Source: Ipomoea triloba
Taxonomy: Eukaryota; Streptophyta; Magnoliopsida; Solanales; Convolvulaceae
Reading direction: 5' to 3'
Length of the DNA: 64,000 bases
NCBI RefSeq assembly: GCF_003576645.1
Contig: NC_044924.1
Coordinates: 31,611,323-31,675,322 of the forward strand
Shown here: piece after piece, positions 38,858 through 51,138 of the stretch
How the letters are laid out: each line of letters opens with the position of its first letter
Position numbering within the stretch: position 1 is the stretch's first letter
The notes under the pieces: model-generated
Databases searched by the model: none
What the model saw: only the letters and a program-made list of their open reading frames with translations
Told to the model about the DNA's origin: nothing
Position numbers and translations under genes: made by a program

Positions 38858-40860
38858 ATGACAAGTCTTATCATTATTACCGCGGACCTAAAGGCATAAA
38901 GTGATCTAAGTGTGATATCAGTTTGCTGAGGCTTTTCTGATTCAGATGTACAAATTTTCACCCCAACTGCAAAATAATCTCCATAACAAAGGATCGTCGA
39001 ATTCTGCAATGTATACTAGGTTACCATTTACCAGGTGTGGTTGTGTGTGATTATTCGAATTCTTCCCAATGTAATCATTTTTTCCTTTTCATGAACGTGA
39101 TTGATTTGTATCTCATTCTGTAACTCGTATATATTTTGGCTTATTGGCGCAAAAAGATTCAAATGTTTATTTCTCCCTGTACTTATATCCAAAATTTTGA
39201 AACCTAGTGAAAAAACACAAATTAATTATGTATAATTGTTATATTAAAATTTTAAATATAAAGCATTTGTATTTTATAACAATTTTTTTTTTAATTTTAG
39301 GAAAAATTCAATCTATTTTTAAAAAATAATTTACACATAAATTATTTAAAAAAAATTAAAAATACTCGTAACATCATTTTTTCTTTTATTAAAATATAAC
39401 ATTTCAAAATGTTTATTGAAAAAAACATCAAATATGACACTAAATTTTTACCGTTCATGTAGTTTGATTATTGAAAAAAAAAAATTCAATTAAACTATTT
39501 AACATTAAAAATTACGCAATTGACATTATTTGTCAGTTTCTTAAGCCTTCCACATTAGTGGATTTTGTATGATTTTTGAGGCAAATGGTGCTTACATGGA
39601 AGAGAGAGCGGAAAGAGAGAGGAGATGAGGTTATTGCAAGGAGCTAAGGAAGATGGATTTTTGTCTCCTAGAGTGGGTCGCCCCACAAAGAAGACAAACA
39701 ATTAAGGCCATCCCCATCTGTAAGTTTTAATGGGATTTTGGCAGAACAAAAACTTTGAAATGAGTTTTTTAACAATTGTGAGAAGAAAAATTAGATGGCC
39801 TGGGTTCTTTCTCCTGCAAGAAAGGAGGTTTTGGCAGAAATCAAGGTCCCACTTTCGCTTAGAATAACCGCGCCTCATGCCCATGCAGGCTCGTGCAGGT
39901 GCGTCTATACTTTATTATTATTATTATTATTATTATTTTTTGTTTTTTTCCTTTTTTTTTTTCTTCTTTCACACCCATTTTCTCTTTCCTAATCACACTT
40001 ACAAAAACTCCTAAAAATCACACCAGAATCCCCACTATTGAGGAAGGCCGACCATCCGCGTGATGTGCACATCTGCCCCAGTATTGCACGTGCTCGCTGG
40101 GCGCGTTTAGCAAGCTTTTTAAAAATTTTTTTCCTTATCTATTTTTCTGAAATTTCATTTTTTTCTTTTTAATTTTCTTTTTGCTTCTCTCATTCCTTCC
40201 TAGTTGGCACTTAAAAATTTGTGATATATTGAGGAAGGCCTAAGAAAACAAGTTAAATGGTTGAGTTGACAAATTTGAAAGATTGATGCTAACATAAACT
40301 TTATCTGGCATGTAAAAAATAAGTTTTAATTATAAAAATAAATTTTAAAAACGTTTGGCCCTATCCTACCAGCCATATTTTTCTCCACAAAAGGTTGAAT
40401 TTCCAACTCTATGCCCTGGCTCAACAGAACGCATGAGAATATGTAAATCATGGTAACTCAGCTGAACACAACTCCCTCACTTCGCCCATGTGACCAACTG
40501 AGTTGTTCATGCGGGTTCTACTATACCAACCATATTTCCAAGGAAAAAAATGGCAATTGACAAACAATTGCGGATTACTTCCTTCACTGACAAAGTAGGC
40601 GGCTTGCTGGTCCCTTCTTACAGTAAGAAGGCAACCGACAGTCGCCTTCTACCTCAAAGGAAGAAGGTGACATTCATTCATCAGTGTGTATGGAGATCAT
40701 TTTATAATTATTGTAAACTTGAAAGTTAGGACTAAAATGAATCCGAATGAGAACAATGCGCTACCGTAAAAAGCTAAGGAGGACTAATTAAATTCACCTA
40801 TGAGAGTTTATCAATGGTTGATGATCTTTATTCTATACTTTATTATTACTGTTCATTTAA
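38858..40860. other. Intergenic, KIN-12 3' flank
   Basis: The first 250 bases are the likely 3' UTR. Beyond are AT-rich DNA, an (ATT)n run at 39912-39938, and near 40600-40670 a segment with CTTCTTACAGTAAGAAG and GCCTTCTACCTCAAAGGAAG, resembling the hairpin centre of the element at 26620-27005. No gene. Confidence 0.45.
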
Positions 40861-40861
40861 C

Positions 40862-40913
<52 letters not shown>

Positions 40914-40914
40914 T
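40861..40914. repeat. (ATT)n microsatellite
   Basis: About 18 nearly perfect ATT units; similar arrays occur at 41331-41382 and in shorter form at 47475-47491. Confidence 0.9.
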
Positions 40915-40969
40915 GGGTGATATATGTGTTTGATTTTGTATGTTAGGTTATTGTTTCTACGTGCAGATT

Positions 40970-41245
40970 GCAGCGGCAGCGCAGCTAGCTACTTCGTAAT
41001 TCCTACGTAATTGCATTGTAGCAACGTAATTCCTACGTAGTTCCTTCTCGGTTTCCTATGCCATGAGAGTCAATTAAGGATGATATATCGGAAAACAATA
41101 TCCTAAAATTCAGTGGAATATACACATGCTGATCCAACAAAATACAAAATCCAAGGTCTTGATTTCATAAAACTATTATATTGCTGGAGTCATGTGTATA
41201 GTAGCTGGATGGATTATGCCTTCCATTTCAGACAGATCATATCAA
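40970..41245. repeat. Left arm of an inverted duplication shared with the NAC promoter
   Basis: Block A (about 40995-41070) contains CGTAATTCCTACGTAATTGC and GGTTTCCTATGC. Block B (about 41088-41245) contains ATATCCTAAAATTCAGTGG, TGATCCAACAAAATACA and CAAGGTCTTGATTTC. Both recur in inverted orientation and in matching order at 48560-48440 (A) and 46805-46665 (B). Block B is about 90 percent identical over its core. A short open frame across B (EYTHADPTKYKIQGLDF) is shared but has no other coding sign. Confidence 0.75.
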
Positions 41246-41327
41246 AGGGCTTCCTACTAACTATCTTAGCTTTGCTCAAATTCTCCACTTTAAACTTGAG
41301 ATAAATTCCATTTTTACCCATAAATCA

Positions 41328-41330
<3 letters not shown>

Positions 41331-41382
<52 letters not shown>
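41331..41382. repeat. (ATT)n microsatellite
   Basis: About 17 ATT units within AT-rich intergenic DNA. Confidence 0.9.
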
Positions 41383-41383
<1 letters not shown>

Positions 41384-41499
41384 CTTCACAAATTAAATAT
41401 CACCATGCCCAGTTTATCAAGTCAACTTTTCTTACTTTGTTTACTTTTAATAAAATTTAAATTCATATTTTTATGTTTGTTTAATCATATTTTTAATGT

Positions 41500-41593
41500 A
41501 AATAAACAAACAAACAAACAAACAAACAAACAAACAAACAAACAAACAAACAAACAAACAAACAAACAAACAAACAAATAAATAAATAAATAA

Positions 41594-41643
<50 letters not shown>
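41500..41643. repeat. Compound microsatellite (AAAC)n(AAAT)n(AT)n
   Basis: About 19 AAAC units pass into six AAAT units and then about 21 AT units. The gradation suggests successive point-mutation and slippage expansion. Confidence 0.95.
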
Positions 41644-41647
<4 letters not shown>

Positions 41648-44600
41648 ATTTGTAAATAACTTGTATTTTTTTTTTAAAAAAATCTTGTTAATTGAATAGA
41701 ATTAGACAAAAAAAGAAATAAAATATGTAGTACTTTATAAAAATATGATTATCAAGATTAAAGCTTATCATTACTCTACAAATTTAGTTTTAATATAATT
41801 CACGTACAATTAAGCCAAGGCATGCACCATAACATGACCGGCCAGCAATATAATGTATGTTTTGGTGAACAGTACAGTACAGTACAGCTTGTAGCATTGA
41901 ACCCTGCAATTTAATTGGGTAAGTTTAAGATTCCAGTGGCAATTAATTAAGCACAATACGTACTCATCCCAGGCCATATTATATTTCAGCGCAGCTCCGA
42001 TCCTAATAAGTTGTAGGCCTTGGGTCAGTTCCACGTACGTGGAAATCCATTCTTCAACTTACTTCACCAGACACCAGCCAGGCCAGTTGATCCGATCCCA
42101 ACTATTTCCCAAAACTACCTTCGATCAATTATTTTAATTTATATATATAGTTGAACATACTATATATACGTACCCGTGAGATAGATAGATAGATGCAGGT
42201 AGATCCAAATCATCCCATTTTCTCTTAGTCCCGTCCCATCATCTATATATCCACACTGGACGTACGTTTAAACCTTAATTATATTGGCAGCCACAAAACC
42301 AAAGCTATCCTTTTCATCAGCACTCCAGCATGCAGTATCCTTATTGCATCCATCACAGAGAATTAGCCTTATATTACTTCCACTGCACGTTACTTCAATT
42401 CGCATTATGTTATATTAATTGTTCACATTTTTGCTCAAACTCTTCCTCAGCTCCTTTAATTTGCTTTGGGCACTTCATGACGCTCCACTCCCCCGGCGCG
42501 GGTTCAGTATTATATATTTATTTATGTGAAGTACCCAAATAAGAATATAGGATTGTGAGGTTTAATTTTAAATTTAACGGTGCGTGCAGTGTGATTTTTA
42601 CCGTGTGTATGTATGTGTATCACAATTTTTTTTTTAATCGACATGACTTCAATTCTATTATGCCATTGCACAGTAGTACAACTAAAATTAAAGCATCATA
42701 CGCACACCAAGCCTTTCAAAATAATTCATGCACACTTAATTAGACATGAAACAAAACCAAATTGAATACAATTAATACTGTGATTTTCAATTTTGACAAT
42801 GCTTGTATGAAGTATAGTTATTTAAATTTATCCTCTCTTTTTTTTTTCCTTGTATAGTAAATGGGTTTCAGGTACCCACAGGTGGTGATAACATTTGTAA
42901 GATTTTCCCGTATAATATATTATATATTAGGGCTTTAAATTAAGTAGTGTGCCTAATATATATAAAGCTTATATTTATTGATTGGATATACATACATAAT
43001 ACGGGAGGGAGGTGGTGCGTCTAAAATACGGGTTAATTAATGGGCTAGTATCTTACCCGTTGCCGTTTCGAAATTTTAGATTTTGATGATACAATAATAT
43101 AATTAAGAATTAGAACCCCTAATTTAATAAGTTTTAATTATCATTTAGTCTTAGAACAAACGATAGTCATCAATCATATTGTACAAGTCAGCTTCGCAAA
43201 AGCGCAAGGAAGTGCTCAAAACTGGAAGTTTAGTTCTACCGTGTGTTTTAATAGAGAGTGATAAATCAATAGAAAAGTCGAAACATACAGAAATATAAAT
43301 AGCGAGTGATAGTACGTCCTGATTGAAGTATGCGTTTAGAGCGAGTGTGAATACACTTATAGATAATGTTAAAATCTTAATTAGATAGACAAAATACTTA
43401 AAGATTTGTAGCGAGAAATTGTCTTAGCACACATGGAGAGAATATATTTGTAAAAATCATGTTCAATATGAATAGAACTTAATATAAATATAAAATGCAA
43501 TAAAGTCAAGTGCGAGAGAGAGGTTTATAGTGGTTTAATTTGATGATTTTGTAATTCATCCACCCCACTTTTTTTTTTGTCCACTAGGATTGAAATTCAC
43601 TATCTAGTAACTTTAATTATTTGTCCCCCACAAACTAAAAGTGAACCAAACTTGTGCTTTAGTTTGATCGTCAAGCTCATGCCACAAGCTAGTTTGTTAG
43701 GTGTTTCGTTACACTTCACCAAGTTTGCCACTCTTCTTCTTTCTATTTCTCGTAGAGATTAAGTATTCAACCAAAGTTGATAAAAACCTCCAATTATAAA
43801 AACACTCTAAACACTGAAAATTTTAGAGTATTATTATAGATTAAGCTTTGAAAGGTTTGCTGAAAATTTTTCTAAGTGTAAGTTTTGATATCTAGCTTGT
43901 ACGGCTTGTGTTTCTTGTGTCGTATCTTCTTTTAGCATTTTCAATTCACTCTTATCTATACTTTGATTCAAATTTGTCTATTGGAAAGACAAATTAAAAG
44001 TCATCACTTAGCTTACAATAGTTTAATCCACTTTTTTCTTGCACTTGTAGACATTTAGCCAATCGCCGCTTACAAATTACAATTTGTTCCTTAGATTTCA
44101 ATTCTGACTCATTTTTATGAAACTTGCTTATTTTGGCAAAGATCCATCTTGATTAATTTTTAACGTCCAAAATTAGTAGTGAGATATCTTGTATACTGCT
44201 TGTCTGATTTTGAGAATGTCCTCGGTATATCTCTTGATATGATGGCTTATTTCTTCAATTCGCATACCTTACTACTTCATTTACATTACTGCTTGCCTAA
44301 CTTATTGTATGCTGGCGTGCCTTACTGCTACAATGCTACCTTACCTTATTGTTGGGTTGCCTTACTATCATCTTGTCTTACTGTTGGCTTAGTCTATATT
44401 TTACAATGTTACTTTGTCTTTCTGCTTGTTATCGTAAGACTTACGTCATTTTTGAGCTTTACTATTTCCATCTTACTACCTTGATGCTTTCCTCTTGTAT
44501 ATAAGCTTGAAATATATGTTTTCTTTACCACTTGAACTTTAATTTATTTAGCTTTGAGGGTGTTCGTTTTAGTGCTCTGTGAGATAGTTTTACTTTAAGG

Positions 44601-45687
44601 GTGTCTCACTACCTTTTAATTTTTAGACTTGTCTAGCTTAGTGTTAATACGTGTTAGTGTCTTGATATGCCTACAAAATTTTGGATACTTAATAGAATAA
44701 TGAATATATTATAAAATTAATAATTAAAAATATTTAAATTGTACTCCGTATAACATTTTACGCACCCCATTCAAGAAAGTGAAGTCATTATATTTTGTGC
44801 ATATCACATAGATGAACCGGCCGAGGCAAAACTGGACTTGATTTTGACTCCACAAGCTCTCAACCACAAGACAAACTAACTAATAATACTGCACCTTTTC
44901 AAGAAAAGAAAATGAGTTTTGGTTCGGGTTGAATTTCTTGTGTGCATAAGTGTACAGTTTGATGTTGCGTCTAAAAACCTGCAGGGTTATAAAAAAATAA
45001 GAAAGAAAAGAATTATGAACTTTGTTGGGATTGATGAGGGAAAAAACTCGCAGTCACTATTAGGAGGTGTGCATTGGATAAATCCGTAAATCGTAAACCC
45101 TGCCATGTGAGTTGTGATCTTAACTGGCAAACGATCACAAAGAGGTAAACTGATCTATATCGTCCATATAACTTAATTATCGACTTAAACGAAGAACGCT
45201 TACATAAAGACTAGTCAATTCATTTATTAAAAATTTCCATGAAAGACACATAATTTCATTTAACATTAATGAAAATCGCATATAAATATTTGATCTTTTT
45301 TTGAAGGCAAATATTTGATCTTTAATTAAAAAAAAAAAACCAAAGATATAAAAATAGTGTTTCATGGAGGGGAGTGGGTTCGAGCCTCAGTGGAGGTAAC
45401 TGTGGACTCTTTGTGCTTCAGTAAATTGACAAAATAGTTATGAACAGATACTACATTGTAACAGAGTTAGTAGTAATTCATTTAGTACATAACATTGCAA
45501 GACGTAACCTCAGCAATACGATGTCACCATGTCGGACAACCAAACCATGTGGTTTGATCAGCAAAGCAATCAAACCCAAGTCATTTCCTACTAAAGTAAA
45601 TTATATCATGGAACTAGATTCATAAAAGTAATATTTTAAAAAAAAAAAGTAATATTATAAATTCAAAAAGAAAAATAGATTAACAAA
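41644..45687. other. Gene-poor AT-rich intergenic DNA
   Basis: No gene supportable. 44190-44480 is a pyrimidine-rich degenerate repeat of CTTACTGCTT-like units (CCTTACTGCT, CCTTACTATC, TGTCTTACTG). A GTGGGTTCGAGCCTC sequence at 45370-45387 looks like an isolated pol III B box and may be a SINE remnant. Confidence 0.45.
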
Positions 45688-45963
45688 GGCCCTGTTTGGT
45701 AAATAATCAGCCTATCAGCTAATTTTGGCTTATTTGACAACTATTAGTTGTTTGGTTAATAAGCTTTTTGTAACTCCAAAATGCTAAAATTCAAAAGGCT
45801 ACTCAAAACAGCCTTTTCAATTAGCTTTTTGAGAAAAGAAATTATACCAAACAGCTATCAACTAACAACTAATTTAACAAACAACTTTCTACAATCAGCT
45901 AATATTATCAACAAATCATACCTTCTAACCCAATCAGCCAACAACCATTTACCAAACAAAGCC
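45688..45963. mobile_element. MITE with TGTTTGGTAAAT ends
   Basis: A 276-bp element starts GGCCCTGTTTGGTAAAT and ends ATTTACCAAACAAAGCC, a 17-bp inverted repeat with two mismatches. The interior is rich in AGCT-containing words. The target duplication is ambiguous (AAA), so assignment between Harbinger and hAT is open. Confidence 0.7.
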
Positions 45964-46664
45964 AAAAATAATACTACAATTTTATAAAAATTGCATTATT
46001 GATTGATCAGGTATTATTTAAATATATTATTTATTTATATATTTATTATTAAAAATCAATATTTAAAAATATTTTGTTAAAAATATATTGTCGAGACTTT
46101 TTAAATGACACACACACATATATATTCAATATATCATTTTAATAATTATGTGATGAATTTGTAGTAGTGACTTTATGAACCTATAGTAGTTAATAAACTA
46201 GCAATAATTTTGTTGAAACAAATAGTAATTAATAACTTTATTAACCTACAATATTAATTTAATGAACCCACAATAATAACTTTATGAACCTGGGTAGTGA
46301 TTTTATGAACATGAAATTATGACTTTATGATCCAATGTATATCATAGTGAATTTATGAAACTACATAAGTGATAGGTTCATTAAAAAAATTAGAAAGAAT
46401 ATTAATATGAGTATTATTTAAATTTTCTTTTTAATAATATATTTTTATACTTTAATCTTATTTTTGTAAAAAGGAAAAGAAAAAAATAAATTCAAGTTTG
46501 AAAAAAATTAGTCGGAGAAACGATATAACAATTGCTCCCATGATGCCATTAAATCAGACGATTCTGTTTACTGTTGTCTCTATTGGCTTGTCTTATTTGA
46601 ATTAGAGAGAATAATATATAGAAATAACTCATAAATATACGTTCTGTATATGGTCCTCGTAATA

Positions 46665-46805
46665 TATAGCTTAAATGGAAGCCATAATCCAGCTTAGACA
46701 TGGCTCCGGCCTCCGGTGATAGTTTTAGGAAATCAAGACCTTGAATTGTGTATTTTGTTGGATCAACACGTGTATATTCCACTGAATTTTAGGATATTGT
46801 TTTCT
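46665..46805. repeat. Right arm, block B, of the inverted duplication
   Basis: This is the reverse-complement counterpart of 41088-41245, sharing CCACTGAATTTTAGGATATTG and GAAATCAAGACCTTGAATT (inverted). It lies about 1.9 kb upstream of the NAC start, with a MITE and the assembly gap between it and block A. Confidence 0.75.
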
Positions 46806-47003
46806 TTATTATGCGGCCGATATATGTTATTTTACTCTTTTCTTTCCCTACCCTTTTCATGCACTTAAACGCTTGTGACTTCTTTTAACTATAGTCGATA
46901 TATCATTTAGACAGTGTGCTAAGTGCTTTCTTATTCACATTAATTAGCAAATATATTAATAAGATCATTGTGTACGTATTTAAACTATTTTTAAAAAATA
47001 ATA

Positions 47004-47300
47004 GGGAAAATTGTAATTTATGTCCATTTATAATATGTCAATTATTAATGTCACCATTGAATTATTAGTGGTGTAAATGTTCTCTCTCAATTTTCAAAAC
47101 GATACATATATTGCTCCTCCCATGTGTAAATGTTGCCCATCTATTTTCAAAGCGGTACATATATTGCCCCTCTCTATGGTACGAGAGGGGCAATATATGT
47201 ACTGTTTTGAAAATTGAGGGGCGACATTTACACCACTAATAATTTAGGAGTGACATTGATAATTGACATATTATAGAGGGACATAAATTATAATTTTTCC
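47004..47300. mobile_element. MULE-type foldback MITE
   Basis: A 297-bp element is almost entirely two inverted arms: left GGGAAAATTGTAATTTATGT, right ACATAAATTATAATTTTTCC. The arms continue inward through TTAGTGGTGTAAATG and TTTTCAAAACGATACATATA. A perfect 9-bp duplication AAAATAATA flanks it (46995-47003, 47301-47309), the Mutator-type length. It could fold as a long hairpin RNA if transcribed. Confidence 0.85.
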
Positions 47301-47875
47301 AAAATAATATGTGTTATATAAAACATGATTAAGTATAATTAAATAATGATAATATTAAAACTACAATTATTACAAATTTTTTTTTATGATAAGAGAAATC
47401 CTAAGCCATTACATGAGAGTATGTATTGAGTAATATAATAATTACATTTCATCCTTATTTACTCCATGCATGCTATTATTATTATTATTATTCTTTAAAT
47501 TTATAATTTTTTCTTTTGTATAGGGTAATTTTAGTATAAAAGTTTTATTTATTAACGACAAAATAATACAGAAAATTAAATTATAAATACTTTGAATACA
47601 ATTCTAACTAATTTTATAGCTCACATAAAATTAAAGAGACACTTGTATAAGATCGTTTTTCACATGTTCAATTCTTATCCGTAAAATTGACCGGGTAATT
47701 CACTGTATAAATTTTGGAAGAAAAGAGTCATGGTAGCTACTAGTTTCATTATTATATTGGGAGAATTAAAAAAGAAAAAAAAAAAAAGAGTAGGACAATA
47801 ATTGGGCCGCATTAGGTGAAATAAAGTAGAGCGAATTCCGAAATAGGTCTCCCATTCAACAGCATTGAATCCTAA

Positions 47876-48306
47876 CCCCCCCCCCCCCCCCCCCCCCCTC
47901 CNNNNNNNNNNNNNNNNNNNNNNNNNNNNNNNNNNNNNNNNNNNNNNNNNNNNNNNNNNNNNNNNNNNNNNNNNNNNNNNNNNNNNNNNNNNNNNNNNNN
48001 NNNNNNNNNNNNNNNNNNNNNNNNNNNNNNNNNNNNNNNNNNNNNNNNNNNNNNNNNNNNNNNNNNNNNNNNNNNNNNNNNNNNNNNNNNNNNNNNNNNN
48101 NNNNNNNNNNNNNNNNNNNNNNNNNNNNNNNNNNNNNNNNNNNNNNNNNNNNNNNNNNNNNNNNNNNNNNNNNNNNNNNNNNNNNNNNNNNNNNNNNNNN
48201 NNNNNNNNNNNNNNNNNNNNNNNNNNNNNNNNNNNNNNNNNNNNNNNNNNNNNNNNNNNNNNNNNNNNNNNNNNNNNNNNNNNNNNNNNNNNNCCCCCCC
48301 CCCCCC
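47876..48306. other. Assembly gap (392 N) inside a poly-C run
   Basis: Poly-C at 47876-47901 and 48294-48306 brackets N from 47902 to 48293. Open frames of poly-proline or poly-glycine across it are artefacts. The gap is about 0.4 kb upstream of the NAC gene, so part of its distal promoter is unknown. Confidence 0.98.
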
Positions 48307-48439
48307 TGCCCCACTCTCGCTTATTATTCTTAATTCACTTTGACATTTTCCGTGCATTCAGATGCAGCGAAGTTATTTGTAGATCCCAGATCAGATCCTT
48401 AATTAAGGCTATTGCCTGCCTACTAGCATATATAGCATT

Positions 48440-48560
48440 GGAAACCGGAAAAGAATTGAATTACGTGGGAATTACGTAGCTACAATGCAATTACGTGGGA
48501 ATTACGACGTATAGTATAGTATAGTAGCAATTCAATTCAAGATAGGTAGCAGCAGTCTGC
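48440..48560. repeat. Right arm, block A, of the inverted duplication, in the NAC promoter
   Basis: It holds two copies of ATTACGTGGGAATTACG around TAGCTACAATGCA, itself a short imperfect palindrome. The reverse complement matches 40995-41070. It ends about 125 bp before the NAC start codon, so it lies in the proximal promoter or 5' UTR. ACGTGG is also a G-box/ABRE-like core; binding is not shown. Confidence 0.7.
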
Positions 48561-48683
48561 AGAGGCCGGACGTACAAATTAAAATCAACATATATACTAC
48601 TACTACTTGTATAGACTAGAAGATCGAGTACGTAGTAGATAGTATCATCAGCTAGCGGTGCGGGAGAGTGGTAATCTGATGAT

Positions 48684-50334
48684 ATGATGATGCAAGGTGG
48701 TGCAGGAAATAGTGAGAGCGGGCAAGTCTGTGTACCTCCCGGTTTCCGCTTCCATCCTACCGACGAGGAGCTTCTTTATTACTATTTGAGGAAGAAAGTT
48801 TGCTATGAAGCCATTGACTTGGACGTTATCAGGGAAGTTGATCTCAACAAACTTGAGCCTTGGGACCTCAAAGGTACACTACTTTCTATTCTTAGTTATT
48901 ACCTAAAATTAAAGGAACTACCCTTTAATTAATCTACATATATATATATATATATATATATTGCATGCAGAGAAATGTAGAATTGGAACAGGTCCTCAGA
49001 ACGAGTGGTACTTTTTCAGCCACAAAGATAAGAAGTATCCAACTGGAAGCCGAACAAATAGAGCGACAGCAGCGGGGTTTTGGAAGGCTACAGGAAGGGA
49101 CAAGCCCATATACCACCACCATATACCCACCATTAACTCATCCATGAGTATGAGTAGTAGGAGGATTGGGATGAGGAAGACTCTTGTATTTTACACAGGA
49201 CGGGCTCCTCATGGCCAAAAGACAGACTGGATCATGCATGAGTATCGCCTTATTATCGATAATACTAATCTTCATGCACATTCACTACTGGAGGTATGTA
49301 AATTACTTAATTAATTACTTAAACCTACCGCTAGCTTAGCTTGCTTGTACATACATACTCCCATATATCCACTTGACTTGGGCCGAGGCCAGTAAAGGTC
49401 GGTGGTGGTTGGGGTTTGATTGTTACATTGTTGGGCAGAGGCTGTAAACTATAAAGGCCAAGTCTAACACTGGGTGGCTAGGAGATTATTGTTGGGCGGA
49501 GACCAGTAAAGACCAAGTTCAACACTCATATTCTAAAAAATGTGTAGCTGTCTATAAGAAAATACAATTAGACTTTCGATATAAGTGGTAAGTGTTTCAT
49601 CCTAACAACTTCCTACCAACCTCGTTACACTAACTAACAATCAGTTACGTACTATCCAGGAAGATGGGTGGGTGGTGTGTAGGGTATTCAGGAAGAAAAA
49701 CCACAGCAGATGTAGTCTCCAGCCTGAAATAATTATGAGTCCAGGTCTGCAGCAGCAGGATGATGATGATGATGAATGTTTAGCAGCTGTTCAAATGAAC
49801 ATGAAGAAGAAGGCCAGTTGTCCTTCATCTGGTGAGCTGTCGCAACAACAACATAGTCGTCTACAGGAGGAGGAGGCAGCTAATAATAATAACAACAGTT
49901 TTGGTTGGTACCAGCAGCTGTGGGATAATATAGGTTGTAATTATATGCATCTCCCTCAACTGCTGAGTTCTGAGTCGACGTCTCATCATCATACATCTCC
50001 CTTCCTAGCTCCTGCAGCAGCGCCCTTCACCAATATGGAGACTACTGTGCCTCATGGGGCTCTTCAAACCTTCCTGAGGCCACAACATCATCATAATAAC
50101 AAATTGAATAATCCCAGTGGCGGTGGCGATTGGGCATTCTTGGGCAAACTTCTTGCATCAAACCATCGAACCAATGATGATATTGGGGATCAAACCACAT
50201 ACTGCAACCTGCTCTTGTCCCAAGCTGCGGCGGCTGACAATATGATCAACATCCACCACCTTTCTTCTACTTCTACTTCCACTCAACAATGCTTTCCATT
50301 TCAACACAACGCCGCCGCCAGCTTTGATCCATAG
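48684..50334 (+). CDS. NAC-domain transcription factor (OsNAC7 / VND-NST-SMB-like clade)
   Basis: Three exons: 48684-48873, 48971-49293, 49660-50334; phases close at 395 residues. Introns are at the usual NAC positions (after subdomain B, and before the [10 protein letters not shown] block). The NAC domain is about 17-186: [15 protein letters not shown] (A), [10 protein letters not shown] (B), [16 protein letters not shown] and [16 protein letters not shown] (C), [11 protein letters not shown] and DWIMHEYRL (D), [14 protein letters not shown] (E). The strict PWDL, FFSHKD and [10 protein letters not shown] forms place it with the VND/NST/SMB/BRN group of secondary-wall and root-cap regulators (inference). 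The C-terminal tail is rich in Q, N, H and S, with [11 protein letters not shown] resembling the tail motif of SMB/BRN-type proteins. Odd feature: about 15 extra residues ([16 protein letters not shown]) between GRDKPIY and IGMRKT. Three ATGs in a row begin the ORF; the first is used. Intron 1 contains (TA)n at 48940-48960. Confidence 0.93.
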
Positions 50335-50435
50335 TTACACACCCACCTATACTACTTAATTAAATTAGCTACCAACTTTAATTTTCCTACATCATATCAT
50401 TATTTCATCATCATTTCCCTAAATGAATCAAATTA

Positions 50436-50464
50436 TTATCATTATTATTATTATTATTATTATT

Positions 50465-50500
<36 letters not shown>

Positions 50501-50521
50501 GCTGTTGTTACGTTGTTGTTT
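50436..50521. repeat. (ATT)n(GTT)n compound microsatellite
   Basis: ATT units pass directly into GTT units 3' of the NAC gene, probably in or just past its 3' UTR. Confidence 0.9.
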
Positions 50522-51138
50522 TTCCCCATTGCCAGCTAGGCTTACTAATTCGTATCACGTGTGTGTATATATATATATATAGATCTATATATAGATCAAA
50601 TGCGGTGAATGTGTCTAGGTGAAAGATGCGGTAGAATGATAGCCATTGATCTTGCTAAAATCAACTATTCGGATTGAATACAGATTAAAAAATCATGTGG
50701 TGGCATTTTGGTCATTTTGTGTTTAGCTCAAACTTATGGTGTGTGATTTCCTTTAAAGTACGTGGTTTCTGTGCTTACGGTGCGTCAGTTCTTCAGTTTT
50801 GAGAACTTAAGGTACGTTTCTATTGAAATTTAAGGTGCGTAGATCAAAAGCTTTAAGTTGGTTGTTTCACTTCTTAAGGTGCATGGTTTGCCTTCTTAAG
50901 TTGCGTGGTCTATGTGCTTAAGGTGCGCCAGTTGTTGAAACTTAAGGTGCACCAATCTAAAGCTTTAGGTACGTGGTTTTACTTCTTAAGGTGCGTGATT
51001 TGTGTACTTAAGGTGCGTTAGTTGTTGAAACTTAAGGTGCGCCATTTTAAAACTTTAGGTGCGTCATTTGTGCTCTTAAGGTGCTTTGTTTGCATGTTTA
51101 CAGTGCGTGGTTTGTGTACTTAAGGTACATCATTTTAA

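Noticed and set aside
41113..41304. EYTHADPTKY... as a protein-coding exon
   Set aside because: Its inverted copy at 46.7 kb keeps some residues, but DNA similarity extends outside the frame and changes are not biased to third positions, so a duplicated noncoding block is simpler.
45365..45390. tRNA gene suggested by GGTTCGAGCC
   Set aside because: No A box at the right distance and no cloverleaf; at most a SINE remnant.
47856..48479. Long proline-rich or glycine-rich open frames on both strands
   Set aside because: They consist of poly-C and the N gap; no real codons support them.
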